The notes beneath the pieces are model-generated. The model ran no database searches, was not told where the DNA came from, and was given only the letters and a program-made list of their open reading frames with translations. Below, in pieces: positions 35,520-42,490 of a DNA stretch of 46,088 bases. Origin of the DNA: Bacillota bacterium (GTDB taxonomy: Bacteria > Bacillota > Clostridia > Acetivibrionales > DSM-1351); contig JAEVZU010000266.1 in NCBI GenBank assembly GCA_023392075.1, positions 1 through 46,088 of the forward strand. Reading direction: 5' to 3'. The number at the start of each line of letters is the position of its first letter. Position 1 is the first letter of the stretch. Position numbers and translations under genes: made by a program.

Positions 35520-36881
35520 GTGAGGGAAGAAACGGTTGGACTTAAAAGGACGCCTGAATACTGGAAGTGGTTTTGTGAAGGAAGGTATGGCATGTTTATC
35601 CATTGGGGACCGTATTCCCTGTATGGAAAGGGTGAGCAGATACTGTACCGGGAACACCTGGACCAAAATGAATATGCAAAAAAGGCATGTGAATGGAAGC
35701 CTGAAAACTATGATCCCAGGCTTTGGGCAAAAATTGCAAAAAAAGCAGGGTTCAGATATGCATGCCTTACTACACGCCATCACGACGGGTATTGCTTGTG
35801 GGACACGAAATATACTGATTATTCAAGTGCCTGCCAGGCAGCAAAAAGGGATTTTGTAAGGGAATTTGTCGAGGCATTCAGAGCTGAAGGCTTAAGAGTC
35901 GGACTCTACTATTCTCTGGGAGACTGGAGAATACCGGCCTTTTATGAGGGCCCCGGGAAAGACCCCGCAGGCTGGAACAGGATGAAGGAGTATATTCATA
36001 ACCAGGTGGAGGAGCTTTTGACCCAATACGGAAAAATAGACCAGTTCTACTTTGACGGTATTTGGCCAAGGGATGCCCATGAGCTTGGAAGTACGGAGTT
36101 AATTGAAAAAATGCGCAGGCTTCAACCCCATATTTTGATAAATAACCGTCTTGCTCTTGCAAAGGATACTGCAAAGCTTCATGCCGACGGCGGAATGGGT
36201 GCGGGAGAATCCGACGAACTGGGGGATTTCGGTACTCCGGAACATAATATAGCGGCAGATCCCAACCGTTTATGGGAGTCCTGCCAGGTAACCACCTGGA
36301 GGCTTTGGGGGTATGCAGCAGGCGAGAGATGGCGTGACAGCGATGTAATTCTGGATATGCTGTGCGAGTGCGTGGAAAAAGGAGGAAACCTGCTGCTGAA
36401 TGTGGGTCCCCAGGCTGATGGTCAGCTGCCTCCGGAATTTGTGGCACGGGCACTTGAAATAGGCAGATGGCTGGAGGTTCATGGAGAAGCCATATATGGT
36501 GAAGGCGGCGGAGATGTTACCGAATTTGTCACCCGAGGAAGACAGATAACAAAAGGGAGCAATCTTTACCTGGTTATACGGTTTTGGGACGGTGAGCAGG
36601 AAATGTGCCTTATGGATATGATAACACCGGTTAAAAGGATTACTCTCCTGACTACGGGCCAGGAGCTGGATTTTGTTCAAAAGGGCGAAAAACTTGTTAT
36701 CCGCGGGCTGCCAAAGGAAAGACCCGGAAGACTGTTCCCCGTGATCAAGGTTGAATGCGAAGGAAAACCCGAAGCAAATCAATGGGGCAAGGAGAGGATC
36801 TGGTTTGGTGACGGCTTGCGTTTGGCGGATTGGGCCCGTACAAGAGGAGAATCCGTCTATGTTGACGGCAGACTGAGATGA
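35520..36881 (+). CDS. GH29 alpha-L-fucosidase
   Basis: This 453-residue GH29 protein has the family start motif RYGMFIHWGPYS, the segment LTTRHHDGYCLWDTKYTDYS, and the predicted nucleophile Asp179 in QFYFDGIWP. A C-terminal beta-sandwich occupies about residues 360-453. The enzyme removes alpha-linked L-fucose with retention. No signal peptide is present, so it works on imported material. GTG 35520 is the likely start because GGGGG lies 8 nt upstream; a TTG at 35505 is in frame but sits before that site. It follows GH125 by 24 nt. Confidence 0.93.
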   Translation: MREETVGLKRTPEYWKWFCEGRYGMFIHWGPYSLYGKGEQILYREHLDQNEYAKKACEWKPENYDPRLWAKIAKKAGFRYACLTTRHHDGYCLWDTKYTDYSSACQAAKRDFVREFVEAFRAEGLRVGLYYSLGDWRIPAFYEGPGKDPAGWNRMKEYIHNQVEELLTQYGKIDQFYFDGIWPRDAHELGSTELIEKMRRLQPHILINNRLALAKDTAKLHADGGMGAGESDELGDFGTPEHNIAADPNRLWESCQVTTWRLWGYAAGERWRDSDVILDMLCECVEKGGNLLLNVGPQADGQLPPEFVARALEIGRWLEVHGEAIYGEGGGDVTEFVTRGRQITKGSNLYLVIRFWDGEQEMCLMDMITPVKRITLLTTGQELDFVQKGEKLVIRGLPKERPGRLFPVIKVECEGKPEANQWGKERIWFGDGLRLADWARTRGESVYVDGRLR

Positions 36882-36932
36882 GGCCGGGCATAAGAACTGG
36901 TGCAAAATGTATAATCAAAGGAGCATACTGAA

Positions 36933-38039
36933 ATGAAAATGTTGGATCTGCTTGAAACACCTTCAGTTGTGGTCGATATGGAGAAGGTTCATGAAAATCT
37001 GAAAAGGATGAGTGAGCATGCTGCAGCCTGCGGCTGTTCGCTGCGGCCCCATATAAAGACTCATAAAATTCCCGAGCTGGCACAGCTTCAGCTCAGGTAC
37101 GGAGCATGCGGAGTTACCTGTGCCAAAGTATCGGAAGCCGAGGTGATGGCCGATGCGGGAATAACGGACATTTTTATTGCCTACCCCCTTGTAGGAGAAT
37201 TCCGCATCAACAGGGCAATTGGTCTTGCAAAGCGTATCAGGCTAATCCTGGGAGCAGACAGCGTGGAAGGAGCGGTCATGCTGTCACAGGCGGCCCGGGC
37301 TGCGGGTATTGAACTTGAAGTGCGTCTGGAAATAGACACCGGTCTGAAACGTACGGGGATACCATTTGAGGCGGCTGAGGAAACATGTAAAACAATAGCT
37401 GCAATGCCGGCAATCAGGGTGAGTGGAATCTATACCTTCCGGGGTTTGATTTTTAACGGCAGCCCTACCACCGACAACAGTGCCGCGGGCCGCCAGGAAG
37501 GTGAAATGCTGGCAGCACTGGCAGGCAGATTAAGATCAGAAGGGCTTGACATCAGAGATGTAAGCTGCGGATCAACACCTACTGGCAGCTATGCGGCTGA
37601 AGTAAAAGGAGTGACTGAAATCAGACCTGGTACTTATATATTCCAGGATTATATGCAGGTATGTGAAGGCTCCTGTTCTTCGGAGGAGTGCGCGGCGTCG
37701 GTGCTGGTGACGGTAGTGAGCACTCCCGCGGATAATTACGCGGTGGTTGACGGGGGAAGCAAAACCTTCGGCACCGATTTTCCTGTAGGGCTGCCTCCTT
37801 TTTACTTCAAGGGCTATGGTCATGTAAAGGATAATCCTGACCTGGTTTTGTCCCGTGTCAATGAAGAACATGGGATAATTACGGGCCTGTCGGGCATAAC
37901 CGGGCTTAAAGTGGATCAGAGGCTGTCAATTATTCCTGTACATATATGCAGTACTTTAAACCTTCATAATCATATCTGGCTGGCGGAGAAGGACATGTAC
38001 AGGAAAGTACGCGTGGAAGCACGCGGAATGCTGGTTTAA
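36933..38039 (+). CDS. PLP-dependent DSD1-like enzyme (D-threonine aldolase / D-serine dehydratase family)
   Basis: This 368-residue fold-type III PLP protein (COG3616) has an alanine-racemase-like N-domain and a C-terminal DSD domain. The Schiff-base lysine is probably Lys42 in RPHIKTHK. The C-domain carries a metal-binding pair, His337 and Cys339, in IPVHICSTLNLHNH; His plus Cys is the zinc pair known from D-serine dehydratases, whereas D-threonine aldolases use His plus Asp. The reaction is therefore more likely deamination of a D-hydroxyamino acid than aldol cleavage, but this is an inference. AAAGGAG precedes the ATG. It starts a three-gene D-amino-acid set with the amidohydrolase and RidA. 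Confidence 0.88.
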   Translation: MKMLDLLETPSVVVDMEKVHENLKRMSEHAAACGCSLRPHIKTHKIPELAQLQLRYGACGVTCAKVSEAEVMADAGITDIFIAYPLVGEFRINRAIGLAKRIRLILGADSVEGAVMLSQAARAAGIELEVRLEIDTGLKRTGIPFEAAEETCKTIAAMPAIRVSGIYTFRGLIFNGSPTTDNSAAGRQEGEMLAALAGRLRSEGLDIRDVSCGSTPTGSYAAEVKGVTEIRPGTYIFQDYMQVCEGSCSSEECAASVLVTVVSTPADNYAVVDGGSKTFGTDFPVGLPPFYFKGYGHVKDNPDLVLSRVNEEHGIITGLSGITGLKVDQRLSIIPVHICSTLNLHNHIWLAEKDMYRKVRVEARGMLV

Positions 38040-38051
38040 CGGGGGGACACT

Positions 38052-39653
38052 ATGGAAGACATTATTATCCGGAATGGATTGATTGTGGATGGAACCGGAA
38101 AACCTCCCTTTATTGGCGATGTTGCCATGAAGGATGGAAAAATCTCCGGTATTGGAATTCTAAACGGACTGAAGGCTCTAAAAGAAATTGATGCGGCAGA
38201 ACGGTGCATAACTCCCGGATTTATAGATATTCACCGCCATGCTGATCTGAGGGTATTCAGTTCTGAATTTGGAAAGACGGAATTATTTCAGGGAATTACA
38301 ACCTGCATTTCAGGAAACTGTGGCATGTCTGCCGCACCATGTATAAAAGGAAAAGAGGACATTCTTTACGGCTACCTGGAGCCCTGCCTTGGAAAGCCTG
38401 TACACAATAGCGGATTTGCCGTATTCGGTGAGTACATGAAGGCTGTTTCGGAGCAGCCGCTTGCTCTTAATTTCGGCAGCTATGTGGGCAGCGGAACAAT
38501 ACGTATTGCAGTAAAGGGCTTTGACCCGTCCCCCATGTCCCCGGAAGAAATGGGAAAAGCAAAAGCCATGGTGGCTGAGGCTATGGAAGCGGGTGCGTTT
38601 GGACTATCAATGGGGATCATGTATTCTCCCGAGTGCTATTACTCAATTGGTGAAATGATAGAGCTGGCAGGGACAGCTGGAAAATATGGCGGTATTCTTG
38701 TGACCCATATGCGCGGAGAGGGAGACAGCCTGCCGGATTCAGTGGCAGAAGTGCTCCACATTGCCAGCCAGGCCGGAGTACCTCTCCACATCAGCCATCT
38801 AAAGGCCGCAGGACGAAACAACTGGGGGAAGGCTATCTACAGGGCTTTTGAGCTAATTGAGTCTGCAAGAGCAGCAGGTCAGGATGTAACCTGCGATGTC
38901 TATCCCTATGAGGCAGGGTCAACCATGCTGCTTACTGTGATTCCGCCAAAGCTGCTGGCCGGGGGTGTGGATAAAGCTCTTGCTTATCTGAAGACTGCAG
39001 CAGGCAGGGAAAAACTGCGTCAGGAACTTTCGGTGAAGCATCAGGACTGGGATAACCTTGTTTTGTCCCTGGGCTGGGACAGAGTTGTGATAAGTTCGGC
39101 AGCTGCCGAAGAAAATCAAAGGTATGTTGGAAAGAGCATTGCAGCTATATCTGAAGAAATGGGCTGTGATGAAGTTGACGCAGTTTGCAGCCTTCTGCTG
39201 TCCGGGAACGGAAAGGTTGGCATAGTAATTTTCAGTATGTCTCCCGAGGATGTATGTGAGGTTATAAAAAAACCTTATTCGATGATAATTTCCGATTCCA
39301 TCTATCCGGCATCGGGAAACCCGCACCCGAGACTCTATGGAGCCTTTCCGAGGCTATTGGCCAAATACGTAAGGGATAAAAAAATAATTACACTGGAGGA
39401 GGGTGTAAAAAAAATGACCTCCATGCCTGCCAGGCGGTTGGGTATGCGGGAGCTGGGAGAAATAAAAGAAGGCTTCCGGGCTGATCTTTTAATTTTTGAT
39501 CTGTCAAAGGTAGAGGACACGGCAACTTATGAAAAACCGGTACAGGTGGCCGGGGGCATTGACCTGGTTTTAATCGGAGGCAAGCCGGTTATTTTGGACA
39601 GGCTTTTGTCAAGGCAGAAGTGCGGAAGCTTCTTTGTACCTGAAAGAGTTTAA
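38052..39653 (+). CDS. D-aminoacylase-like amidohydrolase (N-acyl-D-amino-acid deacylase)
   Basis: This 533-residue amidohydrolase-superfamily enzyme of the COG3653 group shows the N-terminal composite domain, the metal-binding HxH at His61/His63 (DIHRHAD) and the metal-ligand Cys90 (GNCGMS), both typical of D-aminoacylases. Further motifs are THMRGEGD, HISHLKAAG and ISDSIYP. It should hydrolyse N-acyl groups from D-amino acids, or possibly from related amino sugars, in the cytoplasm. It starts 12 nt after the DSD1-like gene. Its stop codon (39651-39653) lies at the left edge of the fold-back element, so the insertion may have set or replaced the end of the gene. Confidence 0.9.
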   Translation: MEDIIIRNGLIVDGTGKPPFIGDVAMKDGKISGIGILNGLKALKEIDAAERCITPGFIDIHRHADLRVFSSEFGKTELFQGITTCISGNCGMSAAPCIKGKEDILYGYLEPCLGKPVHNSGFAVFGEYMKAVSEQPLALNFGSYVGSGTIRIAVKGFDPSPMSPEEMGKAKAMVAEAMEAGAFGLSMGIMYSPECYYSIGEMIELAGTAGKYGGILVTHMRGEGDSLPDSVAEVLHIASQAGVPLHISHLKAAGRNNWGKAIYRAFELIESARAAGQDVTCDVYPYEAGSTMLLTVIPPKLLAGGVDKALAYLKTAAGREKLRQELSVKHQDWDNLVLSLGWDRVVISSAAAEENQRYVGKSIAAISEEMGCDEVDAVCSLLLSGNGKVGIVIFSMSPEDVCEVIKKPYSMIISDSIYPASGNPHPRLYGAFPRLLAKYVRDKKIITLEEGVKKMTSMPARRLGMRELGEIKEGFRADLLIFDLSKVEDTATYEKPVQVAGGIDLVLIGGKPVILDRLLSRQKCGSFFVPERV

Positions 39654-40021
39654 TTTAACTCGTAGTGCTAGTTAAATTGTCGTTCAACTTTGCAGTTGCA
39701 CAGTTTATGTTGATTATACAGGTACGCGAGTACAACTTCAAGCAATGGAGAGCACGGTAAAAGTGCTTGCTGAAATCTGTAGGTGAAAAACAAGGATTTT
39801 TGCCGGCAAATTGACAGGAGGTCAATTTGAGCAGCACGCGAGACCCGGATGGTCGAGTCGCTGCGACGGCAAGAAAATACTTGTTATGAACCGTACTATT
39901 TCAAGTAAGCGCTTTGTGTGCCAGCATTGATTGAAGTTAGTATGGAAGTACCGGTATAATCAGTAACAATTTTTACTTGCTAAAGTTATAGACCAATTAG
40001 CACAATGAGTTAATTTAACTT
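39650..40021. repeat. Fold-back (MITE-like) element, about 370 bp
   Basis: The whole interval folds on itself. The termini 39652-39670 and 39998-40016 are inverted copies (aatttaactcgtagtgcta on the left). The sub-terminal arms 39711-39746 and 39925-39962 match with few differences. Inner arms 39765-39776/39898-39910 and 39791-39805/39867-39883 continue the stem. The apex carries two hairpins: aaattgac-aggag-gtcaattt (39808-39828) and one at 39831-39864. ttaatttaact is found in the same orientation at both edges, a possible target-site duplication. There is no transposase. Related copies lie at 1236-1318 and 44949-45043. It fills the only long gap in the operon. Confidence 0.75.
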
Positions 40022-40066
40022 TTTTACTATTTGACAGCGTGTTTAACACGCAGATGGGAGAATGAC

Positions 40067-40531
40067 ATGAATGTAAACGATAAAATGGTTGAAATGGGCA
40101 TAAGTATACCAAACCCGCCCCCGCCTGGAGGCATTTACAGTCCGGCTGTGGAATTTAGCAATAATCTTGTATATTCGTCGGGGTGCGGACCACAGGTGGA
40201 CGGTAAACCGCTTTATCTTGGCAAGCTGGGAAGTGACCTTACTCTGGAGCAGGGACAGCAGGCAGGAGTTGCCTGCATGAAAAATGTACTCAGCGTTGTA
40301 AGACAACAAATAGGGGATCTTGGCCGGATAAAAAGAGTGGTGAAGATACTGGCACTGGTGGCAAGCGACAACAATTTTTATGATCAGCCGGCAGTGATGA
40401 ATCCTGCTTCCCAACTGCTGATGGACATATTCGGAGAGGAAGCCGGCAAGGCAGCCCGCTCGGCCATAGGTGTAAATGTTCTGCCGGGTAATATACCGGT
40501 AGAAATCGAGGTGTTGTTTGAACTTAAATAA
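40067..40531 (+). CDS. RidA/YjgF-family deaminase
   Basis: This 154-residue RidA-family protein hydrolyses reactive enamine/imine intermediates released by PLP enzymes such as serine/threonine dehydratases (known family role). It contains SSGCGPQVDGKPLYLGKLGS and ends GNIPVEIEVLFELK, where the glutamate of VEIE matches the family's conserved C-terminal acid. I see no unambiguous conserved arginine. The frame is open from 40031, but ATG 40067 has GGGAG 7 nt upstream. It would protect the cell from 2-aminoacrylate made by the DSD1-like enzyme encoded upstream. It is separated from the amidohydrolase gene by the fold-back element. Confidence 0.88.
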   Translation: MNVNDKMVEMGISIPNPPPPGGIYSPAVEFSNNLVYSSGCGPQVDGKPLYLGKLGSDLTLEQGQQAGVACMKNVLSVVRQQIGDLGRIKRVVKILALVASDNNFYDQPAVMNPASQLLMDIFGEEAGKAARSAIGVNVLPGNIPVEIEVLFELK

Positions 40532-40549
40532 TTAATTACAGGTGAAGAG

Positions 40550-42439
40550 ATGATGAGAATAAATTTCCATGGCAGCCTGGATGATATCTCCATGGGGCTG
40601 GAGGAACTAATTACGGATATAGGTCTTGAAAATGACCCGGGAGGGTTTCCGGTGGAGGTCGGCAGGTGCGGTGAAGGCCTGAAAGTCGAACTTTCAGAAG
40701 GAAGGGGACTTATAGAATATAAGGAGAAATCCGATTTTTTCCGGGCCCTGCCGCATCTGGCGGCCAATATGGGAAAAGGTCCTTTTAAGCTGTATGAAAA
40801 GAAATGTTTTGATACAGTATGTGTTATGGTAGATGCATCCAGAAATGCAGTGCCAACTGTTGAATCGGTAAAACTGCTATTGAGAAAAATGGCTTTGATG
40901 GGTTTGAACATGCTCATGCTGTATACCGAAGATACATATGAGGTGCCAGAACAGCCCTATATGGGATATATGAGAGGGAGATACAGCTTCGACGAGCTCA
41001 GACAATGCGATGAATATGCATTCATGCTGGGAATAGAAATGGTGCCGTGCATCCAGACCCTCGCCCACCTGCCGAGGCTGCTGCAGTGGAAATGCTTCGG
41101 TAATATCAGCGACACCGAGGATATACTGCTGGCAGGAGAGCCCGGGACCTACAGGCTTATTGATGAATTGATAAAAGCCGCCTCGGCCCCTTTCCGTTCA
41201 AAAAGGATTCATATTGGAATGGACGAGGCACATTTTATAGGGCTGGGCAAATACCTGACTCTGCATGGGCCTGAGTCAAGGTTTGACATTCTCAATAATC
41301 ACCTGCAAAAGGTTGTTGAAATAGCCGGGAAGTATAATTTGAAACCAATAATATGGAGTGATATGTATTTCCGTCTTGTCAATCCTTCTGGGGATTACGC
41401 CGCAGACGAGATACCGGAAGAGGTAATCGGAAAAATTCCGGCAGCCGTTCAGCTTGTCTATTGGGATTACTACAACTCCGACAAGGAAGTCTACCTTCGG
41501 AAACTTAAGCAGCATGAAGCCATGAAAAAGGGGACCATATTTGCCGGGGGAATCTGGACCTGGAACGGAACTTCGGTGAGCTACAGCAAATCACTGCTTA
41601 CTACGTTTCCTGCCGTTGAGGCTTGCAGGGAGACCGGAATAAAAGAGGTGATAGTAACCCTCTGGGGTGATGACGGAGCTGAAACCGACTTTTTTCAGGC
41701 ACTGCTGGGAATCCAGCTCTATGCGGAATTGAGCTATAATCCCGGAAGGATCCATATGGAGCTGGTAAAGAGGAGGTTCCGGGAATGTACCGGAGGAGAT
41801 TCAGACGCTTTTCTTGATCTGGACAAGCTTGATAATATCAATGGAAACAGTCTTAATAAAGCAGCAGTAAACACGTCAAAGCTTGCATTGTACCAGGACG
41901 TGATGCTGGGCCTTTTTGACAGCCATTTTGAAGGCCGGGATCTGTCGGATTATTATGCAGAACTGGCGGACAGGTTTAAGGCACACGCCTCTGCCAATAA
42001 TTCCTGGGCATATTTATTCCGGCCCATTGCTTTACTGTGTGAAATACTGTCTCTGAAAGCAAATATGGGCATAAAGTTAAAAGCAGCTTATGACAGCGGA
42101 GATAAGGCCATATTTCAGGTCTTGCTGGAAAGAATAAAACAAACTCGTGAGCTCATGCAGGAACTCAGAAAAGAATACAGGGAATTGTGGCTCCGGGATT
42201 TTAAACCTTTTGGCTTTGAGGTCTTAGATATAAGGCTGGGAGGCGTGCTTGCCAGACTTGAATATGCACAGGCCCGGGTGGAGGACTATGTCAGGGGGAG
42301 GGTAAACCGGCTGCCGGAACTGGAAGAAATCCGGCTTCCTCACGACAGGGCACTAAATACAATAGAAGATGGACTTTGCCGGTTCAACAGGTGGCACCAA
42401 ACCGTGACTGCATCTTATATAGGACACAATATACCATAA
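40550..42439 (+). CDS. Cytoplasmic GH20-type beta-N-acetylhexosaminidase
   Basis: This 629-residue protein has an N-terminal domain of about 90 residues and a TIM barrel with the GH20 catalytic Asp-Glu pair, Asp225-Glu226, in HIGMDEAH. GH20 uses the substrate acetamido group as nucleophile (known mechanism), with the Glu as acid/base. The barrel also shows MLYTEDTYEVPEQPYMGYMR, and a helical C-terminal region of about 200 residues follows. No signal peptide is present. It would release GlcNAc or GalNAc from imported oligosaccharides. AGGTGA lies 4 nt before ATG 40550 and 7 nt before the adjacent ATG 40553, so the latter may be the actual start. Confidence 0.85.
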   Translation: MMRINFHGSLDDISMGLEELITDIGLENDPGGFPVEVGRCGEGLKVELSEGRGLIEYKEKSDFFRALPHLAANMGKGPFKLYEKKCFDTVCVMVDASRNAVPTVESVKLLLRKMALMGLNMLMLYTEDTYEVPEQPYMGYMRGRYSFDELRQCDEYAFMLGIEMVPCIQTLAHLPRLLQWKCFGNISDTEDILLAGEPGTYRLIDELIKAASAPFRSKRIHIGMDEAHFIGLGKYLTLHGPESRFDILNNHLQKVVEIAGKYNLKPIIWSDMYFRLVNPSGDYAADEIPEEVIGKIPAAVQLVYWDYYNSDKEVYLRKLKQHEAMKKGTIFAGGIWTWNGTSVSYSKSLLTTFPAVEACRETGIKEVIVTLWGDDGAETDFFQALLGIQLYAELSYNPGRIHMELVKRRFRECTGGDSDAFLDLDKLDNINGNSLNKAAVNTSKLALYQDVMLGLFDSHFEGRDLSDYYAELADRFKAHASANNSWAYLFRPIALLCEILSLKANMGIKLKAAYDSGDKAIFQVLLERIKQTRELMQELRKEYRELWLRDFKPFGFEVLDIRLGGVLARLEYAQARVEDYVRGRVNRLPELEEIRLPHDRALNTIEDGLCRFNRWHQTVTASYIGHNIP

Positions 42440-42490
42440 CATAACAATTGCGGCAGCTTAAGGGCAATAGAATTAAATGGAGGATTATTT

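Noticed and set aside
36270..36905. 211-codon minus-strand frame opposite the fucosidase gene
   Set aside because: The sense frame has GH29 motifs throughout; the antisense product is without motif and has no promoter or ribosome site.
39655..39837. 60-codon minus-strand frame inside the fold-back element
   Set aside because: It crosses the inverted arms, has no ribosome site, and its codons follow from the structured repeat.
39650..40021. Group II intron or IS200/IS605-type element
   Set aside because: No domain V-like hairpin, no intron boundary consensus and no reverse transcriptase or TnpA/TnpB fragment could be seen; the long inverted arms fit a fold-back repeat better.
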